Of a stretch of 64,000 bases of DNA, positions 44,619 through 55,251 are shown in pieces. How positions within the stretch are numbered: the stretch's first letter is position 1; each line of letters begins with the position of its first letter. Source of the DNA: Neovahlkampfia damariscottae (Eukaryota > Heterolobosea > Selenaionea > Neovahlkampfiida > Neovahlkampfiidae); contig JABLTG010000058.1 of NCBI GenBank assembly GCA_016618085.1, positions 37,578 to 101,577 of the forward strand, in the 5' to 3' direction. The notes beneath the pieces were generated by a model. It ran no database searches and had not been told where the DNA came from. It saw only the letters and a program-made list of their open reading frames with translations. The translations under genes were made by a program, and so were the position numbers.

Positions 44619-44890
44619 AATAAAAATTAAGTTATTGACAAAGTGAACTGAGTCACTTTGTTATTGACATGGAGGAGTTTTTTTTAATTCCAGATTATTG
44701 ACATGTATGCTTTTAATCAAGATACTTTGTGATTGGCCGTTTATCCGTTCAAAATTGAAAAACATGAGATGTTTATTGGTCCATGTCACCTATAAATAGA
44801 TCTTCAACTTCAATTTGCAATTACAACTTAAAAAAAACTCAGTGAACATCAAACAAAGTACTCACTGATAAATTTCAAAAACTGAAGAAA
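44619..44890 (+). promoter_or_regulatory. TATA-containing promoter and leader
   Basis: This gap contains the only clear TATA box placed before a gene here, TATAAATAG at 44791-44799, about 92 bases before the ATG at 44891, preceded by ATTGG at 44775-44779. The arrangement (CCAAT-type box, then TATA, then a leader of perhaps 60 bases) differs from the start-proximal boxes elsewhere and suggests a regulated gene. This is inferred from sequence only. Confidence 0.45.
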
Positions 44891-45259
44891 ATGATTACCC
44901 ACCTCTACAACCCAAACGCATTTCCAAACACTTGTACAAATTTCAAACAAAATGAAAATCAAACCTTCAAAGCCAATTCTCAAACAACTTCTTCTTTCCA
45001 AATACCTGAAGAAGTTGATGAAATGAATGCAGAGGGTTTTGTAAATAATGTAAATATCGAAACTCAACAAAAAGTCGAACAATTTTCCTTCGATTTTTGT
45101 TCAAAAGATGTACCTGAAAAAAAGATGGATGTGGAAGGATTAATTAAAGAAAAATCTCAAGGATTAATTCAAGAAATACTTTCCTCTGCTCTTGAAAAAT
45201 CAAAATCTTTGAAACAAAAAAAGATGAAAAAATTAAGAAAAAACAATTTTGACAAATAG
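44891..45259 (+). CDS. Small protein with basic C-terminal helix, TATA-driven
   Basis: 122 residues, no intron. The N-terminal 70 residues are polar and rich in Asn, Gln and Thr; then comes GLIQEILSSALEKSKSLK followed by a Lys/Arg tail, similar to the end of the gene at 44394. The two could be divergent tandem copies. A nuclear role is possible from the basic tail; function unknown. The stop is TAG with AATAAAA just after it. Confidence 0.5.
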   Translation: MITHLYNPNAFPNTCTNFKQNENQTFKANSQTTSSFQIPEEVDEMNAEGFVNNVNIETQQKVEQFSFDFCSKDVPEKKMDVEGLIKEKSQGLIQEILSSALEKSKSLKQKKMKKLRKNNFDK

Positions 45260-45414
45260 AATAAAATTTTCTTCCCAAACCCAAAAATACCATTTTTCTT
45301 ACTGACCAAATTGATGCAGGATACACTTGATCGAATTTGGTGAAAATAAAATAATCACTTGATTTAGAAAAGAGATACTGATTGGTGAATCCCATCAAAA
45401 CTACAACCTAAAAA

Positions 45415-45842
45415 ATGCCAAACAGAACTGTGTTCACTTATCACCATGATTACACGTAAACTAAACCTACTATTTATTAAAACATAGTGACCCATCCGAA
45501 GCACCAGTAGATAGACATACATCAATGAGAATCTCATTAGTCAAAAGCACAAATACTTGTTTATTTGACTTTCATGTTTTGACTGAAACGTATGATAAAA
45601 ATTGGAAGTGTGATAAAAAGAATTCTGATGGTGCATGTATTTATTCAGTTGAAGCAAAAAAACTTGATGATGTAACTTATTCATTTACTTTTACATTGGA
45701 CAAAGAAACATTTCATCAAGGCAATGAAAAATATATTTTAGTTTCTGCAGTTTACAAAAAAACAGAAGGAATTCTCACTGTATGTTTTAAAGATCAAGAA
45801 GCACATGATTTTCATCGTTCAAAAAAACAGGACAAAGAATAA
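45415..45842 (+). CDS. Two-exon protein of unknown function
   Basis: Exons 45415-45455 and 45488-45842 give 131 residues starting MPNRTVFTYHHDYT. The body is rich in beta-forming residues with four cysteines (CLF, KCDKK, ACIY, VCFKD) and alternating strands (YSVEAKKLDDVTYSFTFTLD), which would fit a small beta-sandwich. No signal peptide. A shorter reading from an internal Met at 45525 drops the first exon, but the splice is clean and ATTGG lies 29 bases before the upstream ATG. The stop lies in GAATAAAA. Confidence 0.6.
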
Positions 45843-45868
45843 AATTGTTATTTTGAAAAACAAATTTT

Positions 45869-48800
45869 TTATTGTTGATATTTTTCTTTACCAGAATGCA
45901 TTGTAACTTGATCATATTTATGTACAGTAAATGAAGCATAAGCTGTATTATGATTTGGTCCAATTGGTCCAATTCCTCTTTCTGTGAATGAAGCAGGAAA
46001 TTCTTTAACATAAAAATCAAGTATATTTTTTCCAGGTGCATTCAATTTCAAATTAATTTTATCACTTGGACTTTCTTGAGTGAATCTACAACCTCCATTT
46101 CCAGAACTAAGATTTGCAGGAGTGAGTGATTTTCCATAATATAAAGTGTTGAAACCATCTCCTAAGTGAGCATCAAATGTTGTGAATTTCACATTTTCTG
46201 CTCTGATGATATCATCACCTGAACCAGTTGTAACATGCATTGAACTTGTATATGGAGTATAAAGAATGAAACAAAGATGATTTTCAACGTTATAAGGTTT
46301 CAAAGAATCTTTCATCCAATTTGTCAAAGGTTCTAATTTGACATTTGGATTTCCATCTTTGTCAGTTGGAGAATAACAAATATTATCAACTTTTGAATAA
46401 TGTGGTTTTTGACCTTGTAAATTCATTCGAATAATAGATTTATCATTTGAATTACCGCCTCCTAAAATAGCGATTTGTGATTGAATTCCAGACAATTGAA
46501 GTTGTTGTTGTTCACAAATGAAACTCTTTGGACCAATAGAAATATCAGCAACACCAAAGATTGCAATATTTGAACCTGCACTTGTTGAACAAATTTGTGC
46601 CATTTGTTTTGAATTTAAATATTGATTTGGATAATAAAGTTGATATTCTGTGTATTTTGGTGTTCCAATTGTCACAAATTGTGTTGTTTCTTCATGACTA
46701 AAAAGGAATTTCATTCTTTTGATATTTGTTGTTGCAATAACTAAAGCAAAATCTGTATTCACTGGATCATAAATACGAATTCTACTGTGATCAACACCAG
46801 AATTCATCCAATATTGTAATTTTCTTGAATCTTTTTTTGCATCAATGATAACCATATATTCATTATTATCATCACCAACAATATCAATATTACAATGTAA
46901 ATGAGAAACAGATCCACCATCTCCAATGAAAACTGTTTGAGAACCACCTCCATTTAGGAAATGTCTAATATTTTGTCTTGATTCACAATTTGTAACATTG
47001 ATATTAATCATACTATTCGGTTTATTTTGTGTTGTGATTTTAACATGATCATGAACATCAAGAGGCATAATTGAAACTTGTGTTCTTGTTTTATCACCAG
47101 ATTGAATGATAATATCTTTGTTTGGAACATTATTTGTGACAATTGTTTTTTTGAGATTATTTCCATCCATTGCAGTTAACATTGTTCCAAAAATACGTAA
47201 GAAAGCACCTTGTTGTGGAATTTGTAATGTTGTTTGAATTTTATCATTGATTCCTGCAATTCCATTTACAACTAATTTACCAATATCCCAAATGTTATGA
47301 ATAAAAAATGTATCTTTTCCAACACCTCCATTAACACGAACATCTGTTTCTGCATGAGTTGATTTAATCTGAAAGACATTATCAGTTTCTTTTGCATTAA
47401 TTTCAAGTGTATTAAGATAAGTTGTTGTTTCAAATAATTGTTTATCATTGATTAATAATTTATCAGTTTGGATTGTATAAACAGTTCCTGGAATATTCAC
47501 AATTAAATCACCTGATTCTTTGAGTGTTAATTTCTTTCCTTCATAACTTGACATTTCACCATTCAATTGAATTTTTGAGTCTTTAATGTCAATATTAAAT
47601 TCACAAGGAATTCCATTCAATAAAAATTCATTATTATACATTGGATGATTGATATTGACTGTTTTACATGTTGTAATTCTCAAACCTGAAGATCCAGTAT
47701 TTGGTGTCACTCCATTTGAGTTGATCATGATTGAATCAATATCAGGGAATTTACTTACATCAAAATTGACTTCAATATTATTTGAGGGTGGAACAACAAC
47801 TAAACCTGGGTAATCTTCAATGTTATAAATCATTGGAAGTGATCTATGATTTCCAAAGTAATTAATTTGATTTCCCATTTTTGTTGATGCAAGTGGAATT
47901 GAATTTGGATTTTGTGCATAACTTACATATTCTTCAGTGAATGTATAAGTATTTTCTCCACTTCCTGCTTTATCTAAATTGACACCTCTGTGATCTGCAG
48001 CTTTTGGAATTGAAGTTCCTCCAATTTTCCAAGAAGCCAATCTGTATGGTCCAAAATTCTTTCTGATTAAAGTCCAACATTTTCTTTTCCATAAGATTTT
48101 AATACATGCTCTAATATCAAAACCAAATCCACATTGTAAAATGATTTCAAAACTTGCATGTCTTGGTAAATTCATAACTTGATCAAAAGTCACATAAGGA
48201 CTTCCATTGACATCAAGGATATAGAAATTTGCAAGTAATTCAAGATAAAACCAAGCTCTGCCATTGAAAATGAAAACAGATATTGAAACACCAGCAGTAA
48301 TTTTGAATGAACCTTGAATTATTGGAATTGGTGTTCCATCAAGATTTCTTGTTTGTAATTTGATACCTAATCCTAAATGTTGGATTTTACGAGTTCTTAC
48401 AGCCTCTGCCATTCCAGTTGTTGATAAAATGATCTTTGGAACTTGAATTCTAATACCAATTGCAACAGCAAAGAACAAATCAACTTTTGGTGGGCAACAA
48501 TAAATTGTAATTGGAAAATAAGCTGAAATTCCAAGTCTAACAGGTGGAATTGTAATTGCCAAAATATCAATATCTTCCCCTAATAAAATTGAAACAAGAA
48601 TTTTTGGAATATTTTTTGGTGTTAAATTGAATTCAATATTAAATCCATGTTTTCCTGTTAAATCTTTCCATATTCCCATGATATCACCTCTTCTTCCTTC
48701 TAAACTTGAATCCACGATTTCCACTTCGTCAGCAACTTCTGCACCAAAATGTTTGATATCTTTTGGATTGTTCATATTAACTTCAAAATTTGAACCTCTT

Positions 48801-51800
48801 TTAATGACACCACAACCTTTTCCAGTCAAAAATGGTTTCAAATGACTATAGATATGAAGGATTTTTGTTAAAAATTTGTAAGTTTCTAAGATTTCTCTGA
48901 CATTAACAGCTTCACAGACTCCTTCACAATCTGAACTTGCTAAAAGAATGGCATATTCTCCAACTGTCAATGTTCTACCATAAATGAATTTGGTTGGTGG
49001 GATTTTTTTCATCAAGAAACTGTCAGGACCTGCAATTTTTTCCAATGGGTCTAAAATTCTCCCTGCTTCTTTTCTGAATCTTCCAACTAATTTCATGAGA
49101 AAATCACCAATACACATTTGAATATCACTCATTCTGATAATTGGTCTTGGTTGACGTACAAAATCATGTTCAAATAAGAATTCCATATCCATTTTGAAGT
49201 GTAAAAATTGTTCAAGAGGATTTGATCCAGCTTGTTGTCTCATTTTTAAAACATCTCCTGCAATACCTGCAACCGCTGAAACTCTTAAATGTGATTTTAA
49301 TTTATAGTCCCATGTCCATTTATCTTTGTTGTGACGAAGATCAATACCTGCACCAAATGCAGTGTTATCTTTGATTTTTAAATCTGCACCTAAAATTCCA
49401 AGAGTGCCACTTAATGAACAATCTTGTAATGGAAGTGCAAATTTTGAGGTAATTACTTGTTCATCATCAAAATGGAAATAAACTCCTCTATTTTTTTCAT
49501 ATACTAATGTGATGTTGAAACGTAATAATAATTCCATTTTTGGTGTACATTTTGCTTTGAACTTGGCCCATGCTTTATTTCCAAGTTGAAAATCTAATTC
49601 AGCAATTGTTTTAGATATTCCTTTTTCTAATAACAATTTCCATCTGTATTGTGGATCTTTAACATTTGGTACTTTTGGTTTTTCTCTTAAAGGTAAAACA
49701 GAATATAATGTTTCAGTGAACAAAGCCAATGCTCTTTGTTCCATTGATGTACGATTTGTAATTTCACTGCCCCCAATGATATCCCGAATATCTTGAATTT
49801 CGTTGGCGAATTTATTTGTAATGTCATTTCCTGCTAATCCTCTAATTCCTTCTTCAAATAATTGTGGAATTGCAAATTTGACAAGTGGAGCAGATAACCT
49901 TAAAAGTTTACCAAATGAACCTGATGACTTCCAATTTTTCATTGCATCACCAATACTATTCTTCCATTGTAACACAAAAACACCAGGATCTCTAAAGAAC
50001 CCAAAGAATGAAAATTCATCAAATACTTTTCTTAAAGCTGTTTCAAATGATCCTTGACAAGATCTTTGATCAATTTCAATTCCACTACCATCTTCAAGAT
50101 ATCTATAAACGTTTGGAACAGAAATTCCAATTCTACAAATTTCTTTATCAAAAATATGAATAGAAGATGCAAAGTCTGCATTTCCTGAAATGGCAAATCT
50201 TCCAGGTTGATTTTTGTTGAAAATAACTTTCAATGTAAGAGCTTCTGGTTCACCTAATCTGATATGAGCTTGAGCGAGTCCAATTGAAAGTGGACCAAGA
50301 AATGCTTTGAGACTACCTTGTAATTTTGTGCTAATTGTTTGACTAATTGAAGCACCGTCAACTATATCAAGACTGAATTGATGATTTTTCCAATTTGCTT
50401 TTAATCTCATTTCAAGTGAAGTTGATGTTGAAATATTCAATGAATTTTCAACACTTATCATTGGTGGTATTGTTTTAGCATTGATTAAATTTTTATGAAT
50501 ATTCATAGCATCACTGAATGAATGAGATAGAGCATCAATTTTCAGAGTAACTTCGAAACTCTTATCACCAGCCACTTGATTATGACAAATTTGTTTGTTA
50601 AATTGTGATGAAAGAATTTCACAAAATTTAGCTAAAGAAAGATCATATCTTTCTTGGCAAACTTGTTCTTGAGCCATTTTAAATCTCTTTTCAATATTAT
50701 TTTGAAATATGGATTCAAAATTATGTGAAATAAATGGAATAGTGGCCTTCATGAGTTTATTCTCCATGATTTGATGTAATTTTTCTAAAAATGATTCTAA
50801 AACAGTACAAAGGTTATTTGAATTAAATTCCGAAAGCATTTGATAAGTTTCTAAAACATTTTGTTCTTCATTTTTCAAAATCATTTTCAAATTTTGAAGT
50901 TTTGAATTTGTTGCTTTGTAGTCATCTCTATTCAAGATTTTCCATTGATTTAACCATTTGAAATTTAATGAATCCAAGGATGGATATTCATCACTCATGT
51001 CAACTGCAAAATTTGGATAATTCAAATTTGAATCTGTAAGAATGTTGATCATAAAGTCTTGGATCATTGTAGTTGATTTGAGTGGAGTAAATCTTCTGAC
51101 ATCCATGAAATCAGATTTTTGAATGCAAGAAAATTGTGCTTTTCCAGAACCAACAACTTTTGAATCTTTAGTTGTGTCAATATTCAACACACCAAATGAA
51201 CCAGAAAGAATTCTACCTTTGTAATCAAAATTTGAATTAACTGTAAAATTTGATTTGCTCAATACAACAATTTCTGAGCTTGGTGTATTTCCTGAAACAT
51301 TTAATCCTGGAACAGTTGAGTTTGAAATTTCTAATGAAATTGGTAACATGTAATGATCATCAGAATATCTAGTTCTGTGTAAATGAATTTGTACTTGAAT
51401 ATCTTCATCAAATAAAGTAGAAATATCAAATAACGAAATATTCAACATTGATCTAATCTCTTGTGGAAATTGTGTTGGTAACCATCCAATTAATGAATCT
51501 TGAAGAGTCATTCCTATTGGTAAATTAATCTCTTTGGCAATATAAATAGGCTTTGTTTCTAATTGTTTCTTTTCTTGTACTCTCATTTTAATAAAAAATG
51601 AATTTTGATTTTGTCTAACAATTGAATTCAAAGTTGTATTTTCACCATCAACATTTGTAAAAATGGTAATGTTATTCAAACCAGAGACATCAACAGAACC
51701 CAATTGAAAATCTAAAATTGTTTTTACATTTAAATTTTCTGTAGTTTGATTCATTAAATTTAAATGAAATGTTGATTTTGTATCATTTGAGCTCTTTAAT

Positions 51801-54800
51801 TCATTTGATAATATGATATTATCAATTGTATGAAATGCTTCAAAATGTAATGGAAATACATTTGTAATATATTCTTGTGGATAAATTTTGGTTAAATATT
51901 CTGGAATTCCAAGTTCTCTTTGTGTAATTGTGACTCTTCTTGAACCTGAGAATTCAATACCAAACATTGAGTTCATCATCCAAGAAAGTTCTTTCCAAGT
52001 ATTGAACACAGGAAAGACATTTAAACGAGAACCAAATCCAACATTTTGAGTTGATGGATTTGGTTTTGCTTCTCCTTTAAGATCCCAGATATAATTTGTT
52101 TTTCCTTTTGCTGGATAAATTGGAATTGAAACATCATTTTCAGGTGTTATTTCATCAATATTTGTTGGTAATTCAGCAATAAGGATTGAATCTAATTGAC
52201 ATCTTTTAAAAGCACTATTTACATCATTGACCATTGTTTGAATTGATGTTCTATCAAATTTATCAATTGCACAAATGAATTTGATATCATTAAGTGTGAT
52301 ATTAAATTGAGGATAAGAAATATAATTATTTGCAATTTCTACATAAAATAAAAGATTCTTATCATCAGTTTTTGGTGAAGATGACCATTCAGTAAAAGCA
52401 GCTGAATCTTTAACCCATGTATTTGTCAAATCCATTGGATGTTGCATTAATGGTAATGTGATATTAAACCAATACCAATCAGTAAATCTAAAGATTTTTT
52501 GTGTAATTCCATCTAACACTTCAAATGGTGATAAAAATAATTCTTCTTCAGCTCCAAATAATTTTACAATAACATTGAGTCTTTCATCAGTCAAAGGAAC
52601 TGATTTAATTGTAGCATGCATATCTTCATTATGTTCATTAACTATGTCAAAATTCATGTCAATTTTTGCGTTATTTGGAAAATTAATATCAACTTCAATT
52701 TGACTTGATTTTGTCAATGATGAAGTCATGTTGAATCTAAATGGAATAGCGACTCCTAATCTTTTAGTTTTGGAAGTAACCATGTATTTAAAGTTATTTG
52801 CGACATCATTTTGAAGATCTCCACTCATAAGCACATTTGATAAAATTCTTAAGTCAACACGTGACGAATATGAAAAAATAGTTCCATCATCAGATACAAT
52901 ATTCATAGCAACTAATTTTTTATAAGTTAAACCAAATCTAAATCCTGAATTATCTGATAATGGAATTGCTATAACAGAAATGATACTTTCACATTGTTGA
53001 ACATTTCCACATAAATTTTTGAAGTAATTTTCTATTTTTTGTTTTAATTCAACAATTTCTGTGAATTTTTCTTTTTGAATTTCTTTCATTGCTTCATTGA
53101 ATGCATCTTCGACAGTAATTTCTCCTACAACATATCCAAATTCATTTCCAAAAACAGGTAAATTTTGAGCTAATAAAGTTCCATCAAAGTTGATTAACAT
53201 ATTTTCAAGAGAAATAGCAACAGATGTTGTATTAAGTTTAACAGATTCTGAAATTTCATTTTTTGTATTCAAAGCTTTTCCTTTACAAATAATATTTGAT
53301 ATTTTTGATTGATAATCATAAGTTGCAACTAAATCAAGTTCTTCTGATTTGATAATTACGGATGATGCAATTTTTAAAGAATCAATAATTTCCAAAGTTG
53401 GTTTTGAATCAAAAATTTGTGAAATTTTAAATCCCATTGTTGAAATACTATTGAATTCAGTTTCATTAATTTGATCTTGATGGTCAAGTTTCACATTAAA
53501 TAAATCAATCAAAGTTGTATTAATTTTGGAAATTGCAACATCTTCAATTGATAAAATATCATCAGAAAAATGATTCAAAGTGAAATACATATAAGCAGAT
53601 CTGTCTTGATTAATTGCAAGTTTAAATCCAAGAATTTCTGAAATTCTATGAAGAAATCCAAACAAAGTTGGAACGTGATTTTCAACTTTATAAGTATTGA
53701 ATATACCTTCAATTTTCTTTTCTGATAAATATTGATTGATAAAATCATCATGTATTTGAACACCAGTTTTAAGATTTTGACGCACTTTTTTGAATAATTC
53801 CAAAACATTATTCTTTGAAAGAGAAGCGTCTTCAATAAAAATACCACCTGGAACATCTGAAAATAAGCTATTTCTGATTGTAGTATAAATTTTGTCATCT
53901 TTTTGAATTGTACCAAAAATCTCACCATGAATATTTGATTTCATTGATTTGATAATTGCTTTAATAGTTTTTGAACTTAAAGATAATTCGTTGATCCACC
54001 ATTCATTTGAAAATGAAGTAAATAAAATATGAAGAGAAATGAAACCATTATTATCACATTTGAATGTTGAAGTTGTATCTGCTTGTATATTTTTCATATT
54101 TGATTTTTTTGAACCAACAAAAACTTCTAATACATTTGAAGCATGAAAAGTACTAGGTACAATTTCAACTGTTTCACATTTTGAACCAACTGTTTCTTTA
54201 ACAATTTCTTGTAAAGCATGAACTATAATTTTACCACATTTTGTTACATCTGTGCAGATATGATGTTTTTGAGCGTAAACTCCTTCATCTGAAAATTCAT
54301 TTTTTGAAGGTAAGTAAATCCTTCCAAAAGTTTCTTTCATTTTTTCTTCAGTTGTTGTTGTAATGTTTTTTAAAAAGATATTTCTAATTGAAGGTGCATG
54401 TAAAGATGTTGGTGATATTTTTCTTGAATCGATGAATGAAATTGAATCAATCATAATATCTCTAAGTTTTTGGTTTGCTAATGTTTCTCTTTGATAAAGT
54501 TTGAAGTTTTGTTTTTTTAAACTGAACAAAACTGGAATTTGTCTGTCAAATAAATCCAAATCTATAACTCTAATTTCACTTCCTGAATCACTGGAAACTG
54601 CTCCTGTCCATCTGATTAAACTTGTATCTGATGTTTCATAAAATAAGTCTTGTATTTTTTTTTGCAAAATATAAGTCACTTGCAAATTTCTAACAGGAAC
54701 ATTTGAAATAGTTCCACTTTGAAATGTTGTAATTTCAATTGTTATGTTCATGTTCATTTTACTTTTTTCTAAAACACCATTTGCTTTTCTTCTGATAGTC

Positions 54801-55069
54801 ATTTTGTTGACGAGTAAAGTTTTTGGTAAATAAGTTTGTGAAAAGGCATCCTTTAATGAAATTTCACCTGAGTCATAAGAAACCTGACGACGGTCGCCTG
54901 TTAATTGGCAGAAGTTTTTTGTCCAGGTTGAATCTGAAAATACTGAACCTTCTAAGCCATCTGGTTTAATTCTGAACTTGGTAAGTAAGTTTAAAGCCGT
55001 GCAACTTTCACTGTTGACGCTTGCAAAAAGCAGTGACGCAACAAGTAACAGAAAAGTCATGAACTTCAT
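45869..55069 (-). CDS. Giant secreted protein, 3066 residues
   Basis: A single 9.2-kb exon. Signal peptide 1-20 (MKFMTFLLLVASLLFASVNS). Residues 20 to about 1700 are beta-strand-rich with many Asn-X-Ser/Thr sites, probably glycosylated. Around 1750-2330 a Cys-containing region with repeated hydrophobic blocks (SAYFPITIYCCPP, ITAGVSISVFIF, LNLPRHASFE-like) recalls very large predicted secreted proteins of bacteria and some protists. From about 2500 to the end a beta-helix-like part has GxGxDTFFI and GDGFNTLYY motifs. No membrane anchor is visible. A matrix, cyst-wall or adhesion role is a guess. ATTGG lies six bases before the ATG. Confidence 0.75.
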   Translation of the reverse strand: MKFMTFLLLVASLLFASVNSESCTALNLLTKFRIKPDGLEGSVFSDSTWTKNFCQLTGDRRQVSYDSGEISLKDAFSQTYLPKTLLVNKMTIRRKANGVLEKSKMNMNITIEITTFQSGTISNVPVRNLQVTYILQKKIQDLFYETSDTSLIRWTGAVSSDSGSEIRVIDLDLFDRQIPVLFSLKKQNFKLYQRETLANQKLRDIMIDSISFIDSRKISPTSLHAPSIRNIFLKNITTTTEEKMKETFGRIYLPSKNEFSDEGVYAQKHHICTDVTKCGKIIVHALQEIVKETVGSKCETVEIVPSTFHASNVLEVFVGSKKSNMKNIQADTTSTFKCDNNGFISLHILFTSFSNEWWINELSLSSKTIKAIIKSMKSNIHGEIFGTIQKDDKIYTTIRNSLFSDVPGGIFIEDASLSKNNVLELFKKVRQNLKTGVQIHDDFINQYLSEKKIEGIFNTYKVENHVPTLFGFLHRISEILGFKLAINQDRSAYMYFTLNHFSDDILSIEDVAISKINTTLIDLFNVKLDHQDQINETEFNSISTMGFKISQIFDSKPTLEIIDSLKIASSVIIKSEELDLVATYDYQSKISNIICKGKALNTKNEISESVKLNTTSVAISLENMLINFDGTLLAQNLPVFGNEFGYVVGEITVEDAFNEAMKEIQKEKFTEIVELKQKIENYFKNLCGNVQQCESIISVIAIPLSDNSGFRFGLTYKKLVAMNIVSDDGTIFSYSSRVDLRILSNVLMSGDLQNDVANNFKYMVTSKTKRLGVAIPFRFNMTSSLTKSSQIEVDINFPNNAKIDMNFDIVNEHNEDMHATIKSVPLTDERLNVIVKLFGAEEELFLSPFEVLDGITQKIFRFTDWYWFNITLPLMQHPMDLTNTWVKDSAAFTEWSSSPKTDDKNLLFYVEIANNYISYPQFNITLNDIKFICAIDKFDRTSIQTMVNDVNSAFKRCQLDSILIAELPTNIDEITPENDVSIPIYPAKGKTNYIWDLKGEAKPNPSTQNVGFGSRLNVFPVFNTWKELSWMMNSMFGIEFSGSRRVTITQRELGIPEYLTKIYPQEYITNVFPLHFEAFHTIDNIILSNELKSSNDTKSTFHLNLMNQTTENLNVKTILDFQLGSVDVSGLNNITIFTNVDGENTTLNSIVRQNQNSFFIKMRVQEKKQLETKPIYIAKEINLPIGMTLQDSLIGWLPTQFPQEIRSMLNISLFDISTLFDEDIQVQIHLHRTRYSDDHYMLPISLEISNSTVPGLNVSGNTPSSEIVVLSKSNFTVNSNFDYKGRILSGSFGVLNIDTTKDSKVVGSGKAQFSCIQKSDFMDVRRFTPLKSTTMIQDFMINILTDSNLNYPNFAVDMSDEYPSLDSLNFKWLNQWKILNRDDYKATNSKLQNLKMILKNEEQNVLETYQMLSEFNSNNLCTVLESFLEKLHQIMENKLMKATIPFISHNFESIFQNNIEKRFKMAQEQVCQERYDLSLAKFCEILSSQFNKQICHNQVAGDKSFEVTLKIDALSHSFSDAMNIHKNLINAKTIPPMISVENSLNISTSTSLEMRLKANWKNHQFSLDIVDGASISQTISTKLQGSLKAFLGPLSIGLAQAHIRLGEPEALTLKVIFNKNQPGRFAISGNADFASSIHIFDKEICRIGISVPNVYRYLEDGSGIEIDQRSCQGSFETALRKVFDEFSFFGFFRDPGVFVLQWKNSIGDAMKNWKSSGSFGKLLRLSAPLVKFAIPQLFEEGIRGLAGNDITNKFANEIQDIRDIIGGSEITNRTSMEQRALALFTETLYSVLPLREKPKVPNVKDPQYRWKLLLEKGISKTIAELDFQLGNKAWAKFKAKCTPKMELLLRFNITLVYEKNRGVYFHFDDEQVITSKFALPLQDCSLSGTLGILGADLKIKDNTAFGAGIDLRHNKDKWTWDYKLKSHLRVSAVAGIAGDVLKMRQQAGSNPLEQFLHFKMDMEFLFEHDFVRQPRPIIRMSDIQMCIGDFLMKLVGRFRKEAGRILDPLEKIAGPDSFLMKKIPPTKFIYGRTLTVGEYAILLASSDCEGVCEAVNVREILETYKFLTKILHIYSHLKPFLTGKGCGVIKRGSNFEVNMNNPKDIKHFGAEVADEVEIVDSSLEGRRGDIMGIWKDLTGKHGFNIEFNLTPKNIPKILVSILLGEDIDILAITIPPVRLGISAYFPITIYCCPPKVDLFFAVAIGIRIQVPKIILSTTGMAEAVRTRKIQHLGLGIKLQTRNLDGTPIPIIQGSFKITAGVSISVFIFNGRAWFYLELLANFYILDVNGSPYVTFDQVMNLPRHASFEIILQCGFGFDIRACIKILWKRKCWTLIRKNFGPYRLASWKIGGTSIPKAADHRGVNLDKAGSGENTYTFTEEYVSYAQNPNSIPLASTKMGNQINYFGNHRSLPMIYNIEDYPGLVVVPPSNNIEVNFDVSKFPDIDSIMINSNGVTPNTGSSGLRITTCKTVNINHPMYNNEFLLNGIPCEFNIDIKDSKIQLNGEMSSYEGKKLTLKESGDLIVNIPGTVYTIQTDKLLINDKQLFETTTYLNTLEINAKETDNVFQIKSTHAETDVRVNGGVGKDTFFIHNIWDIGKLVVNGIAGINDKIQTTLQIPQQGAFLRIFGTMLTAMDGNNLKKTIVTNNVPNKDIIIQSGDKTRTQVSIMPLDVHDHVKITTQNKPNSMININVTNCESRQNIRHFLNGGGSQTVFIGDGGSVSHLHCNIDIVGDDNNEYMVIIDAKKDSRKLQYWMNSGVDHSRIRIYDPVNTDFALVIATTNIKRMKFLFSHEETTQFVTIGTPKYTEYQLYYPNQYLNSKQMAQICSTSAGSNIAIFGVADISIGPKSFICEQQQLQLSGIQSQIAILGGGNSNDKSIIRMNLQGQKPHYSKVDNICYSPTDKDGNPNVKLEPLTNWMKDSLKPYNVENHLCFILYTPYTSSMHVTTGSGDDIIRAENVKFTTFDAHLGDGFNTLYYGKSLTPANLSSGNGGCRFTQESPSDKINLKLNAPGKNILDFYVKEFPASFTERGIGPIGPNHNTAYASFTVHKYDQVTMHSGKEKYQQ

Positions 55070-55251
55070 TAGAAACCAATTCTATTGGTCAACTCCAAAA
55101 CTGGAAGATTTTAAAATAAAACAAAAATAAAATATCCAAAATTTTTCGAAAAACTAATTTTTTTTATGTGGTGAAAAAAAAAATAAAATGAAAAAGAACT
55201 CATAATAAGCGAATTATAACTTTTAGAAAATTTTATTTCACATTTTGGAGA

